Assembly (NCBI GenBank): GCA_030645235.1
Contig: JAUSMV010000030.1
Coordinates: 1,484,988-1,548,987, forward strand
Origin: Parvibaculum sp.
Lineage (GTDB): Bacteria; Pseudomonadota; Alphaproteobacteria; Parvibaculales; Parvibaculaceae
Length of the DNA: 64,000 nt
Direction: 5' to 3'
Part shown: piece by piece, positions 25,775-34,739 of the stretch
How positions within the stretch are numbered: position 1 is the stretch's first letter
Layout of the letters: each line of letters opens with the position of its first letter
Position numbers and translations under genes: made by a program
Notes under the pieces: model-generated
What the model was told of the DNA's origin: nothing
The model's input: the letters and a program-made list of their open reading frames with translations, nothing else
Databases searched by the model: none

Positions 25775-26416
25775 ATGATTGAAGCTGTGATCTGGGATTT
25801 CGGCGGCGTGCTGACATCAAGCCCGTTTGAGGCTTTTGCGCGCTATGAGCGCGAGCGCGGCCTGCCCATTGATTTCATTCGCGGTATCAACGCGACAAAC
25901 CCCGACACAAATGCCTGGGCTTTGTTTGAGCGCTCGGAAGTGACGCTTGATCAGTTTGATGAAATCTTTGCCGAGGAAGCCAAGGCCAAAGGCCATGAGG
26001 TGCGTGGCCGCGCGGTTGTTGAGCTTCTATCAGGCGACATCCGCCCCGCCGTGGTCAATGCCCTTAAAATCTGCAAGACCCGCGTCAAGGTCGGCTGCAT
26101 CACCAATAACGTGCCTGCAGGCCATGGGGCCGGCATGGCGCGCTCGTCCGAGAAGGCTGCCGAAGTCGCCGCCGTCATGGCGTTGTTTGATCATGTGATC
26201 GAAAGCTCGAAACTCGGCATCCGCAAACCCGATCCGCGCATCTACGAGTTGGCCTGTCAGACACTCAACGTGAACCCCAAATCTTGCGTCTATCTCGACG
26301 ATCTCGGCATTAACCTGAAACCGGCCAAGGCGCTCGGCATGACTACAATCAAAGTGGGCGATCCGGTGATCGCGTTGAAAGAGCTTGAGGCTGCCGTCGG
26401 GTTTCCGCTCGCTTAA
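25775..26416 (+). CDS. HAD-family hydrolase (ACAD10/epoxide hydrolase N-domain-like)
   Basis: A haloacid dehalogenase-type phosphatase of 213 residues. Motif I is VIWDFGGVLTSS, where DFGG replaces the DxD of typical phosphatases, so the general-acid Asp is missing as in the ACAD10/soluble epoxide hydrolase N-terminal group. Motif II is GCITNNV, motif III lies in SSKLGIRKPDPRIY, and motif IV is VYLDDLGINLKPA. The substrate is unknown. It lies upstream of a cytochrome P450 gene. Confidence 0.82.
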   Translation: MIEAVIWDFGGVLTSSPFEAFARYERERGLPIDFIRGINATNPDTNAWALFERSEVTLDQFDEIFAEEAKAKGHEVRGRAVVELLSGDIRPAVVNALKICKTRVKVGCITNNVPAGHGAGMARSSEKAAEVAAVMALFDHVIESSKLGIRKPDPRIYELACQTLNVNPKSCVYLDDLGINLKPAKALGMTTIKVGDPVIALKELEAAVGFPLA

Positions 26417-26496
26417 TCTCACGCACACAAGCATTGCTTGAGCGCGCGCGCCCTTCGGGCCTATCCTTCCGCTTAAGGGACATGCGGGAGGATAAA

Positions 26497-27771
26497 ATGC
26501 TCAGACCAAAGGCAGAAAAACTGTCACTCGACGGCGGACCAGATCTCAAAGACCCGGACCTTTATATGCGCAATGAACATCAGGAAGTGTTCAAAGCGTT
26601 GCGCGCGACGAGCCCCGTCTATTGGAATCCCGAGGCCGACGCCGCAGGCTTCTGGGCGATCACGCGCTATGATGATGTCGAAGCCATTTCCAAAAATCCG
26701 GCGCTTTTTTCATCCGCCAAAGAAAATGGCGGACACCGCATTTTCAACGAAAATGAAATCGACGAGAACAACACAGAAGCGAGCATGATCTCGCTTGATC
26801 CACCGACACATGCCGCCTACCGGCGCATGGTGACGCCGGGCTTTGTGCCCAAACGCATTACAGGCATGGAAGACCGCATCCGCGCCCGCGTGATACGCCT
26901 GCTTGATCGTCTTGAGACACGCGGTGCCAATGGCAATGAAGTTGAGTTTGTTGATGCAGTTGCCGCAGCACTCCCCATTGAAGTGCTGGCCGAACTTTTC
27001 GGCGTGCCCGACAGCGACGGACCGAAGCTTTTTGAATGGTCGAATGCCACTGTCGGCGAAGACGATCCGGAACTGCGCGTCTCAGACGACTATATGCGCC
27101 AATGCATTATCGAAATGGCAACTTATGCCGCCGGTCTCTGGCAGGCACGTGTTGAGACGCCCGGCGAGGATCTGATCTCGATGCTCGCCCATTCAAAAAT
27201 TCCCAATGCCAGTGGCGTTGCCGAGCCGATGAGCTTTGCGACTTATATCGGTACGTTTATTTTGCTGGTCGTCGCGGGCAATGAAACAACACGCAATTCG
27301 ATTTCAGGCGGGCTGCTGGCCTTGAGCGAAAATGAAGACGAGCGCAAAAAATTACTCAGTGATCCTTCGCTCATTCCCAGTGCCGTTCAGGAAATTATCC
27401 GCTGGGTCAGCCCCGTACTGCATATGCGCCGGACCGCAACGGCTGACACGGAACTCGGCGGCCAGAAGATCGCCAAGGGTGACAAGGTGGTGATGTGGTA
27501 TGCGTCGGCCAATCGCGACGAGACGAAATGGAAAGACCCTTTCACATTCGACGTCACGCGCTATACGGACACGCATGCGGCCACGCAGCTTGGCTTTGGT
27601 GTGGGGCAGCATTTCTGCCTCGGCTCACGACTCGCTGAATTGCAGCTCCGCATTCTCTTTGAAGAATTGCTGAAGCGCTTTCCCGATATTCATGTCTCGG
27701 GTCCGGTGCGCCGTCTGCGCTCGAACTTTATTGCGGGCATCAAAGAAATGCCGGTGAAGCTCACACGCTAA
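26497..27771 (+). CDS. Cytochrome P450
   Basis: A soluble class I-type bacterial P450 of 424 residues. The I-helix motif is VVAGNETTRNSISGG, the ExxR motif is EIIRW, and the haem loop is FGVGQHFCLGSRLA with the axial Cys. The ATG at 26497 follows GCGGGAGGATAAA; a longer frame upstream has no such site. No ferredoxin or reductase gene is adjacent, so electron partners must be encoded elsewhere. The substrate cannot be assigned from the sequence. Confidence 0.94.
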   Translation: MLRPKAEKLSLDGGPDLKDPDLYMRNEHQEVFKALRATSPVYWNPEADAAGFWAITRYDDVEAISKNPALFSSAKENGGHRIFNENEIDENNTEASMISLDPPTHAAYRRMVTPGFVPKRITGMEDRIRARVIRLLDRLETRGANGNEVEFVDAVAAALPIEVLAELFGVPDSDGPKLFEWSNATVGEDDPELRVSDDYMRQCIIEMATYAAGLWQARVETPGEDLISMLAHSKIPNASGVAEPMSFATYIGTFILLVVAGNETTRNSISGGLLALSENEDERKKLLSDPSLIPSAVQEIIRWVSPVLHMRRTATADTELGGQKIAKGDKVVMWYASANRDETKWKDPFTFDVTRYTDTHAATQLGFGVGQHFCLGSRLAELQLRILFEELLKRFPDIHVSGPVRRLRSNFIAGIKEMPVKLTR

Positions 27772-27786
27772 GTGTCACATACAAAA

Positions 27787-27820
27787 GAGCCCGCAACCGT
27801 TTCCGGTTGCGGGCTTTTCT
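27787..27820. terminator. Bidirectional terminator between P450 and TerB-like genes
   Basis: AGCCCGCAACCG pairs with CGGTTGCGGGCT around TTTC. A T-rich run follows on the plus strand and AAAAG precedes it, so it can act for both convergent genes. Confidence 0.9.
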
Positions 27821-27837
27821 TTAGCGGTAAGTCGGGC

Positions 27838-28281
27838 TTAATTGGCGGCGGCGCGCGCGGCGGCCGTTCCTGCCGCATCCAGTCCGATTTCCTTGGCGAG
27901 GCGTTCGATCATCGCCACTTCGACACGGGCAAGCTGACCATCGGCAAGTGCCACTTTCCAAAGCATGGTCACAACATCCTGACGCTCTTTGTCTGAAAAA
28001 TGTTCCGCAATCGTGCGTGTGAAAATGCTTTCCCCATAGGGCAGGCGCTGGCGCTGCTCGGCGACATCGACCAAGGTCTTGGCCTCGTCAGCGGACAATG
28101 AAAATTGCTCCGACACGATGCGGCTGATGGCCTTGTGTTCCTGATCGTCAAAATTACTGTCGCGGCGGGCAGCTTCGACCATCAGGGCGGCAGCAGCCAG
28201 TTGTTTAACATTGGTTGAAACGGGGGCCGCACCGGCACCGCTCGTTTTTACTTTCAGAGCCGAAACGATTTTTTCCAGCAT
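27838..28281 (-). CDS. TerB-family protein
   Basis: A helical cytoplasmic protein of 147 residues. The C-terminal 110 residues fit the TerB/DjlA N-terminal fold: AALMVEAARRDSNFDDQEHKAISRIV, then a second half-repeat VVTMLWKVALADGQLARVEVAMIERLA with the metal-binding-type acidic pattern. It starts MLEKIVSALK. A TTG nine bases upstream is possible but its spacing to the GGAG site is poor. It stands alone, so a tellurite phenotype should not be assumed. Confidence 0.82.
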   Translation of the reverse strand: MLEKIVSALKVKTSGAGAAPVSTNVKQLAAAALMVEAARRDSNFDDQEHKAISRIVSEQFSLSADEAKTLVDVAEQRQRLPYGESIFTRTIAEHFSDKERQDVVTMLWKVALADGQLARVEVAMIERLAKEIGLDAAGTAAARAAAN

Positions 28282-28403
28282 GTGACTCAAGCTCCTCTAT
28301 CAGCGCAGGCCCGGTCTTGCCGGGGGCGCTTACCAGCCTCAATAAGACCCCCACAAGATAGGCCTGATTTGGCAATGTGCAATGGACTTATGGGTGAATT
28401 CAA

Positions 28404-28431
28404 CCGGCGCGGGGGACTGCCCCCGCGCCGG
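28404..28431 (-). terminator. Strong hairpin after the RND exporter gene
   Basis: A 12-bp perfect GC stem CCGGCGCGGGGG/CCCCCGCGCCGG has loop ACTG, located 8 bp past the exporter stop. The minus-strand continuation TTGAATTC is only weakly T-rich. Confidence 0.6.
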
Positions 28432-28438
28432 CCAAAGC

Positions 28439-30793
28439 CTAGTGCGACATCAGATTGGACCGGCGCTTCACAGGCGCTTTGCGCGGCAAGAGAATGTCGA
28501 GAATGACGGCAAGGGCGGGCAGAACTGTGACCGCCATGACCATGTTGACCATGAACATAAAGGTCAGCAGCAATCCCATATCGGCCTGGAATTTCAACGC
28601 CGAGAAGGCCCAGGTGGACACACCAATGGCGAGCGTGATGGCGGTGAAGAACGTCGCCATGCCCGTTTCTTCCAAAGCGAGCTGGAAGCACTCGGTGATG
28701 TTCTTACCTTCGGCCAGATGGAACTGGATGCGGTTGTAAATGTAGAAGGCGTAGTCAACGCCGATACCGACGGCGAGCACCATCACAGGCAGTGTCGCGA
28801 TGGTGAGACCGATCTGCAGCACTTCCATGAACCAATAGCCAAAGAAGGTGGCAAAGGTCAGCGGCAGACAGCAGGCAATGACCGCGCGCCAGTCACGATA
28901 GGTGAGTGTGACAAGTGCGATGATCACGACATAGACCCAGAGCATCATCGGCAACTCGCCTTCCGTGATCTCTTCATTCACGGCGGCCTGTACGCCCATA
29001 TTGCCCGACGCCAGACGGATATTGACGTCCGCCATTTTGTTGGCTTCGCGCCAGTCTTTCACCGCCTGGATCACGGGTGTGATCGTGGTGGCTTTGGCAT
29101 CGGTCAGGAAGATCTGCACCGGCAGAATGGTGCAGGCCTGGTTCATCAGAGCGGCACTACCGGGCACGGTCGCGACGGCTTGCGCCAGCGCGTCCTTGTT
29201 GCGCGGAATGTCATTCCATTTCAGGTTGCCTTCGTTCCAACCGGCAGATGATCCTTTGACGGCGAAGGGCAGCGAGATGACAAGCGCGACACCCGGCTGG
29301 TTTTCCATGTACCAGGAAAAGCGGTTGAGGAATTCCAGCGTCGGATAGTCAACACAAGCATCAGGCTTCGTTTCGACAACGACGGTGAGCTGGTTGAGGC
29401 CGAGCGAATATTTCTGAGCAATATCGCGGCTATCAACATTGTAGCGCGCTTCCGCGCGCAATTCCGGCGCACCGGCATGAAGCGCGCCGACGGTGCGGAA
29501 GCTCGAAATATAAACCGCATAGGCAAAGAACGAGGTCGCGACCACGAGCGTTACAACTGCAGCTTTGGGCTCTGCCACCTTGCCCAGGAAGCGCATGATC
29601 TTGAGGCGACCTTCGCGGGATTTAGCAACGCGGGCAGCAAAGCCTTCGTCAAATTTCATGTAAGACACAACAAGCGGCAACATGATGAGATTGGTGATGA
29701 TCTTGAGCGCCACACCGATGGAGGCGGTGATCGCAAGTTCACGGATCATGCCGACCGGAATGAGATAGAGCGTACCGAAACCCACAAGCGCCGTGATAAG
29801 CGCCATGGTGCCCGGCACAAGAAGGCCGGAGAAGCTTGCACGTGCCGCCTGATCGCTGGTGGCACCTGCACTGAGTTCGGCGGTGACAAGATTGATCTGC
29901 TGTACGCCATGGCTCACACCGATGGCAAAGACGAGGAAGGGCACGAGCACGGCCAGCGGATCAAGCCCGTAGCCGAGCAAATTCAGCAATGCGAATTGCC
30001 AGACCACCGATGTGAGCGATGAAAAGAGCGTGGCGAAGGTCAGCAAGACCGAGCGCGAATAGAGATAGACCGACAAAGCCGTCAGCAGGAAGGCAATGAA
30101 GAAGAAGACAAGCACACCATTGGCACCGTCGGCAATATCGCCTGTTGATTTTGCAAAGCCGATGATGCGGACGGTGAAGTCATCACTCTCATATTTTTGA
30201 CGGATTTGTTTTTCGAGTTTGGCTGCGAGATCAAAATAATTGAGCGCCTGACCCGTCGAAGGGTCAAAATCCTGCAACTCAGCTGAGACCATCGCCGAGG
30301 TGAAATCATTGGAGACGAGACGACCGACAAAGCCGCCGCGGATGACATTGCTTTCGATTTTCTTCAGGGCCTGCGGCGTCATCGTATCGGCGGTCACTTT
30401 GCCGGAGATCACGTCTTCGGCGCTGATACCGTCTTCAGTGATTTCGCGGTAGCGCGTATTCGGTGTCCAGAGCGATGTCACCGTGGGGCGCGAGACCCCG
30501 GGCAAAAAGAACACTTCGTCAGTTAGCTCTTTATATTTTTTGAAAAATTCTTTGGTCCAGATACTGCCGGTCTTGGGCTCCAGCACGACAATGATGCGGT
30601 TCGAACCAAAAAGTTGATCGCGATATTGCTGGAAGGTTTTGACGTATTCGTGGCCGATCGGCAGCTGCTTATCAAAACCTGCCGTCATGTGCAGGTTGAA
30701 AGCGAAATAGAGACCGACAATAGTCACGGCCGCCAGTGTCGCCAAAATGACCGGACGCAATCCAAAGACAACATTCTCAAGAAACTTAATCAT
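28439..30793 (-). CDS. RND/MMPL-family exporter
   Basis: A 784-residue inner-membrane transporter with the duplicated RND architecture. TM1 is at about residues 15-34, a large periplasmic loop follows, and a helix bundle covers roughly 225-385 (VLVFFFIAFLLTALSVYLYSR, VLVPFLVFAIGVSHGVQQI). A second periplasmic loop precedes a second bundle near the C-terminus (VMVLAVGIGVDYAFYIYNRI). It resembles the MMPL/SSD branch (COG1033) that moves lipids or hydrophobic compounds rather than drug-type AcrB. The ATG at 30793 follows GGGAGCAGG. No outer-membrane or fusion protein is adjacent. The substrate is unknown. Confidence 0.88.
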   Translation of the reverse strand: MIKFLENVVFGLRPVILATLAAVTIVGLYFAFNLHMTAGFDKQLPIGHEYVKTFQQYRDQLFGSNRIIVVLEPKTGSIWTKEFFKKYKELTDEVFFLPGVSRPTVTSLWTPNTRYREITEDGISAEDVISGKVTADTMTPQALKKIESNVIRGGFVGRLVSNDFTSAMVSAELQDFDPSTGQALNYFDLAAKLEKQIRQKYESDDFTVRIIGFAKSTGDIADGANGVLVFFFIAFLLTALSVYLYSRSVLLTFATLFSSLTSVVWQFALLNLLGYGLDPLAVLVPFLVFAIGVSHGVQQINLVTAELSAGATSDQAARASFSGLLVPGTMALITALVGFGTLYLIPVGMIRELAITASIGVALKIITNLIMLPLVVSYMKFDEGFAARVAKSREGRLKIMRFLGKVAEPKAAVVTLVVATSFFAYAVYISSFRTVGALHAGAPELRAEARYNVDSRDIAQKYSLGLNQLTVVVETKPDACVDYPTLEFLNRFSWYMENQPGVALVISLPFAVKGSSAGWNEGNLKWNDIPRNKDALAQAVATVPGSAALMNQACTILPVQIFLTDAKATTITPVIQAVKDWREANKMADVNIRLASGNMGVQAAVNEEITEGELPMMLWVYVVIIALVTLTYRDWRAVIACCLPLTFATFFGYWFMEVLQIGLTIATLPVMVLAVGIGVDYAFYIYNRIQFHLAEGKNITECFQLALEETGMATFFTAITLAIGVSTWAFSALKFQADMGLLLTFMFMVNMVMAVTVLPALAVILDILLPRKAPVKRRSNLMSH

Positions 30794-31176
30794 CGACACC
30801 TGCTCCCACGCGCTGCCGCGGATTTCACGCGACAGGCTCATTCGATTTCCAACACGTTTCTACCGGTCGCCGGATCGCCTATGCAGGCGGCCAGCCACCA
30901 GCTCACTTCAGCCGGATCTCGGAGGTGTCTGACAGCAGTGCTGAGGCGCGCGCAGATCGCGTGTCGCCTTGCGCCCTGTCAGGAATTCCCTCCCCTTCAA
31001 TGCCGCTCTTTTTTACAGCCACACCCGGTCCCCACCGGATGCAGCCAAAGCGTTCATCGCCCTCTGCTTTGAGCGATAGCATAAATTTGACGGGCTGTAA
31101 CGGGGCCGCGTTTAAATTCAACAACTTACAATTGTGAAACTAACGCCATGCCTGCATTTTCATGCAAAACCCGCGT
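30794..31176. other. Gene-free stretch between divergent exporter and diiron genes
   Basis: I see no supported gene. It must hold the exporter promoter on the minus strand. Its right part (31085-31140) is AT-rich. Confidence 0.5.
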
Positions 31177-31200
31177 AAAAGTGACGGGAACGTCACTTTT
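31177..31200. promoter_or_regulatory. Perfect palindromic operator candidate upstream of the diiron gene
   Basis: AAAAGTGACG and CGTCACTTTT form a perfect 10-bp inverted repeat around GGAA, ending 3 bp before a -35 element. Size and symmetry suit a dimeric regulator such as a TetR, GntR or CRP-type protein. The regulator is not identifiable here. Confidence 0.65.
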
Positions 31201-31203
31201 GCC

Positions 31204-31232
31204 TTGACCTTGGTCACACTTGCTTATGTAAT
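31204..31232 (+). promoter_or_regulatory. Sigma-70-type promoter of the diiron gene
   Basis: TTGACC (31204-31209), 17-bp spacer, TGTAAT (31227-31232). A 5' leader of about 105 nt would precede the ATG at 31345. Confidence 0.65.
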
Positions 31233-31344
31233 TGTCAGTAAGAATTGGGTCATCCCCCGTTGGGGGCGTGCGCGTTGGCGGGCGTCTCCGGTGAATTCAA
31301 CGGCCCTACCTGCATTTTCAATAAATCTCTGGGAGAAAAACCTG

Positions 31345-32478
31345 ATGAGCGACGTTCGCCAGATTACTAAAGACGAAGCCTATGACGCCGTCGCGCCTGA
31401 CGATTTTCCGGCGATGATGAATGTGGACCGCTACAGCGCGCGCTCCACCGCTTTCGACAAAATCATCTCAGCGACGCATGACCATTTCTGGGACCCGCTC
31501 GACAAGAAGTACATTGATTATTCGGAAGCCTTCGACATCGAAAACGAATTCATCCTGCCGGAAGAGTTCATCATCGAACTTAGCCTGCCGAGCTTCAAGT
31601 CTCTGACGCAGAAGCAGCGCGTGCGCTTTGCCAATGAAAGCGCGCGTTGGATGCTCTCCTCGATCCTGCACGGCGAACAAGGTGCGCTGAACCTCTCGTC
31701 CAGCCTCTGCCATGTGCTGCGCGATCCGGGCGCACAGGAATATGCGGCCAACCAGACACGCGAAGAAGCCCGTCACGTCACAGGCTTTGCCAAATATATT
31801 CAGGCACGGTGGGGCAAGCCCCTTCCCGTCGGCAAGACACTCGGCGACCTCCTCACCGACATTGTCGGCGCGCGCGAAGTCTATAAAAAGATCGTCGGCA
31901 TGCAGATGCTCGTTGAAGGCCTCGCCATGGGCGCTTTCGCGACCTTCTATGCCAATGCGCGCGATCCGCTGCTCGTCAAACTTATGCAGCTCGTGATGAC
32001 GGACGAAGCCTTCCATCACAAGTTCGGCAAAATCTGGGCCGACCGCACGATCCCCAAACTCGACAAGGAAGAACAGGACATCATCGAAGACTGGGCGGCC
32101 TCGTGCTTCCAGACATTGCTGTTCAACCTCGTGAACCCTGAGCAGAAGCAGATTCTCTACAAAGAGTTCGGTATCGACTGGCAGACGGTCACCAATGAAA
32201 TGATCGAAGCCGTCACCGACGACAAGCGCCGCGAAGACATGAAGGAAGCCACCAACATCTTCCGCGTGCTCATCAAGACGCTCCTGAAAGCCGGCATCAT
32301 CACCGAACGCACAAAGGCCTTCTACTCGACCTATGTGGACATGGACGAGCTGAAACAGGAAGGCGACCGCATGGTCGGTGACGACATTGCCGAGGACGGC
32401 ATCCGTTATCTCCAGAAAATCAATTTCGGTGCCAATGTCGATGCGTTGAAGAACATTTCGATCAACGCTGCCGAGTAA
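31345..32478 (+). CDS. Ferritin-like diiron-carboxylate protein
   Basis: A soluble 377-residue, mostly helical protein. Four-helix diiron ligands can be read in order: E in LHGEQGAL, the ExxH of REEARHVTGF, E in MLVEGLAMGAF and the ExxH of TDEAFHHKF. This is the two-Glu plus two-ExxH set of ribonucleotide reductase R2/ferritin-like oxygenases. The ATG at 31345 follows GGGAGAAAAACCTG; 61 upstream in-frame codons overlap the promoter and are not protein-like. It is monocistronic, with a strong promoter, an operator-like palindrome and a strong terminator. The substrate (hydroxylase, N-oxygenase or ferroxidase-like) is unknown. Confidence 0.82.
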   Translation: MSDVRQITKDEAYDAVAPDDFPAMMNVDRYSARSTAFDKIISATHDHFWDPLDKKYIDYSEAFDIENEFILPEEFIIELSLPSFKSLTQKQRVRFANESARWMLSSILHGEQGALNLSSSLCHVLRDPGAQEYAANQTREEARHVTGFAKYIQARWGKPLPVGKTLGDLLTDIVGAREVYKKIVGMQMLVEGLAMGAFATFYANARDPLLVKLMQLVMTDEAFHHKFGKIWADRTIPKLDKEEQDIIEDWAASCFQTLLFNLVNPEQKQILYKEFGIDWQTVTNEMIEAVTDDKRREDMKEATNIFRVLIKTLLKAGIITERTKAFYSTYVDMDELKQEGDRMVGDDIAEDGIRYLQKINFGANVDALKNISINAAE

Positions 32479-32515
32479 GACTTTTCTACTCCTCCTCGGA
32501 GTACTGCACTTGAAG

Positions 32516-32545
32516 GGCGACCCGATAACGGGTCGCCTTTTTCTT
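32516..32545 (+). terminator. Terminator of the diiron gene
   Basis: GGCGACCCG pairs with CGGGTCGCC around ATAA, followed by a long T-rich run. Confidence 0.94.
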
Positions 32546-32604
32546 TTTTATTTTATCCGGCGGGCCGTTCGACGGATCGGGCAAATCCCGTTAGGCTCGC
32601 CTTT

Positions 32605-33549
32605 ATGTTTGATCCTGCAACCCTTGATGCACTCTATAAAGACATCGCGCCCGCCAGCGCTGATCTGCCCGCGCCTGCACATTGGGTCCTTGCGGGCGAA
32701 GGCCTGTGGGGGAGCGTTTATGATCTGTCCGACGGCACGATGCTCAAAGTCGTGCGCCGTCATGGCGGGCTCGGCAACGGCGAAACATTGCATCACCGCG
32801 AAGTTCAGGCCCTTACATTGCTCAATGGCCTGACAACCGATTATGTGCGCGTACCGAAACTTGTCGGGGCGGCCCCTTTCACCAACAGCTATCTGGGGTC
32901 CGCGCCACCGCTTGCCGGTTGGGTGCGAATGGAAGGCTTACAAGGCCGGCGCCTCAGCACCGACAGCGTCCTTTCAAGCCCCGCACGCTCACGCGATTTG
33001 CTCGGTGAACGCATCGGCGCGGCGATTGCTGATTTCAATCTCGCCGCCACGCGGCTTGCCGAAGCGGCCGGGAGCAAACTCGCCGACACAATCACACGCA
33101 GCCTGATACTTGCGCGCAACCAACTGGGCAGCGCTGAAATGCACCGCGCTTGCGACGCGATTGCCAAAGCGTGGCTGGATTTATGCGCGCAAGGTCCGCT
33201 CGTCTTTGTACATGGCGACCTCAACCCTTCTAACATCATCGACAATGGAGCCGACCAGCCTTTGGGTCTTGTTGATTTTGCCGAGAGCGGCTGGAGCCTT
33301 GCAGAGACAGAGTTCCGTCACTTTGAACCATTGGGCGCGATGCGTGACAGTGCCTTTCGCGGTTATACGGCGCGCAGCGGCAACCCGCCCGATCTCAAGG
33401 CCTATTATCTCGCGTCTGCCGCCGACGCGCTGATGGTGATTGCACTCAGAGGCAACGCGGGCCATCCGCGCGACCAGATGCGCCGCACGGGATTGCTACG
33501 TCATTGCCTGCATGAGGCCGGTCTCACAGAGACCATGTCAGAGCCATGA
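32605..33549 (+). CDS. APH-like phosphotransferase
   Basis: An aminoglycoside phosphotransferase/choline kinase-like fold of 314 residues. LAGEGLWGSVYDLSDGTMLKVVRR forms the nucleotide-binding lobe, VFVHGDLNPSNII is the catalytic loop with its Asp, and LVDFAESG is the metal-binding motif. The real substrate is probably not an antibiotic. The stop overlaps the mmcB start by four bases (ATGA), so the two are coupled. Confidence 0.86.
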   Translation: MFDPATLDALYKDIAPASADLPAPAHWVLAGEGLWGSVYDLSDGTMLKVVRRHGGLGNGETLHHREVQALTLLNGLTTDYVRVPKLVGAAPFTNSYLGSAPPLAGWVRMEGLQGRRLSTDSVLSSPARSRDLLGERIGAAIADFNLAATRLAEAAGSKLADTITRSLILARNQLGSAEMHRACDAIAKAWLDLCAQGPLVFVHGDLNPSNIIDNGADQPLGLVDFAESGWSLAETEFRHFEPLGAMRDSAFRGYTARSGNPPDLKAYYLASAADALMVIALRGNAGHPRDQMRRTGLLRHCLHEAGLTETMSEP

Positions 33550-34034
33550 GCCCGGCACCGCACATACCTGACGATGAACCCGAAGACAGTTTTCGTCTGT
33601 TTGACGGACGCCAATCGCCGACGGCGGCCGCCGTGCAGCGCGGTTGCGCGCGGCTTTTGGCGCAGATGAATTTTACGCCGGTCACGGAGCTGACACTCAT
33701 CACGGGCCGTCGCGCCGACATGATCGCGCTCGGTTCCAAAGGCGATATCATCATCATCGAAATTAAATCAAGCATTGCCGACTATATGGCGGATCAAAAA
33801 TGGGAAGGGTATCTCGATTTTTGCGACCGCTTTTTCTTCGCGGTGCCTGCTGAGTTTCCGCCTGACCTCCTGCCCGATGACGTCGGCTATATCGTCGCTG
33901 ACAGGTTCGGCGCGGAAATTCTGCGCGAAGGATCGCACGACACGCGGCTTCCGCCCGCGCGCCGCAAGGCGCTGACGCTCCTCATCGCGCGTGTTGCGGC
34001 AAGGCGTATCATGCGGTTTCTCGATCCGGAATAA
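33546..34034 (+). CDS. mmcB: MmcB-type DNA repair protein
   Basis: A 162-residue PD-(D/E)xK nuclease-like protein of the DUF1052/MmcB family. ELTLITGRRADMIALGSKGDIIIIEIKSS contains the D...ExK core, followed by ADYMADQKWEGYLDFCDRFFFAVP and DVGYIVADRFGAEILRE. In Caulobacter the protein is linked to mitomycin C resistance. It is translationally coupled to the upstream phosphotransferase and convergent with regA. Confidence 0.9.
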   Translation: MSPAPHIPDDEPEDSFRLFDGRQSPTAAAVQRGCARLLAQMNFTPVTELTLITGRRADMIALGSKGDIIIIEIKSSIADYMADQKWEGYLDFCDRFFFAVPAEFPPDLLPDDVGYIVADRFGAEILREGSHDTRLPPARRKALTLLIARVAARRIMRFLDPE

Positions 34035-34050
34035 AGCTGTTTGCGCGTCT

Positions 34051-34617
34051 TTACTTCGGTGCGCGTTTGGCCAGGATGCGCTGCAATGTGCGGCGATGCA
34101 TATTGAGGCGACGCGCGGTCTCGGAGACGTTTCTGTCGCAGAGTTCATAAACGCGCTGGATATGCTCCCAACGCACGCGGTCGGCCGACATTGGATTTTC
34201 CGGCGGATCGGCCTTGTCGCCTTCTTTGGCGAGCAACGCTGCTTCAATGGCGTCGGCGTCGGATGGTTTGGCGAGATAATCGACCGCCCCGAGTTTCACC
34301 GCCGCCACAGCGGTTGCGATATTGCCATAGCCTGTCAACACGACGATGCGCGCTTCGGGACGGCTTTCCTGCACCGCAGCGACGACATCAAGACCATTGC
34401 CGTCTTCAAGCCGCAGATCGACGACGGCGAAGGCCGGCTTTTTGGCACGCGCCATGTCTTTACCGTCTTTGACCGTATTGGCCACCGTCACCTCGAAGCC
34501 GCGCGTTTCCATGGCGCGGGCAAGACGCGTGAGGAAAGGGGCATCGTCATCGACGAGCAGCAATGTCCTGTCGGTAGGAATGAAGGGCTTTGCTGCGTCC
34601 TCAACTTTGTCGGTCAT
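34051..34617 (-). CDS. regA: Redox response regulator RegA/PrrA/ActR
   Basis: A 188-residue response regulator. The receiver domain has the acidic pocket LLVDDDAPF, phospho-acceptor Asp67 in VVDLRLEDGNGLD, the Thr of VLTGYGN and the Lys of YLAKPSDAD. The Pro-rich hinge is short, and the C-terminal Fis-like helix-turn-helix ETARRLNMHRRTLQRILAKRAP is the conserved RegA DNA-binding tail. The ATG at 34617 is favoured; a GTG nine bases upstream is possible. Partner kinase regB starts from the same strand with its 3' end 120 bp upstream. Known family targets are respiration, carbon and nitrogen fixation genes. Confidence 0.94.
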   Translation of the reverse strand: MTDKVEDAAKPFIPTDRTLLLVDDDAPFLTRLARAMETRGFEVTVANTVKDGKDMARAKKPAFAVVDLRLEDGNGLDVVAAVQESRPEARIVVLTGYGNIATAVAAVKLGAVDYLAKPSDADAIEAALLAKEGDKADPPENPMSADRVRWEHIQRVYELCDRNVSETARRLNMHRRTLQRILAKRAPK

Positions 34618-34739
34618 TTTTTGCACTTAAGTTGGAGGTTCTGGGGCTTAGAGGCTTTCGGGGTCGGAGTTTAAATCGAAAGCGGAATGAAGGCCAATAT
34701 ATAGAAATCCTTGATGAACAGTTGGCTAATAACGTTCAT

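Noticed and set aside
32605-33549. Antibiotic resistance gene (aminoglycoside phosphotransferase)
   Set aside because: Only the broad APH/choline kinase fold is visible; linkage to mmcB and core codon use point to a housekeeping kinase.
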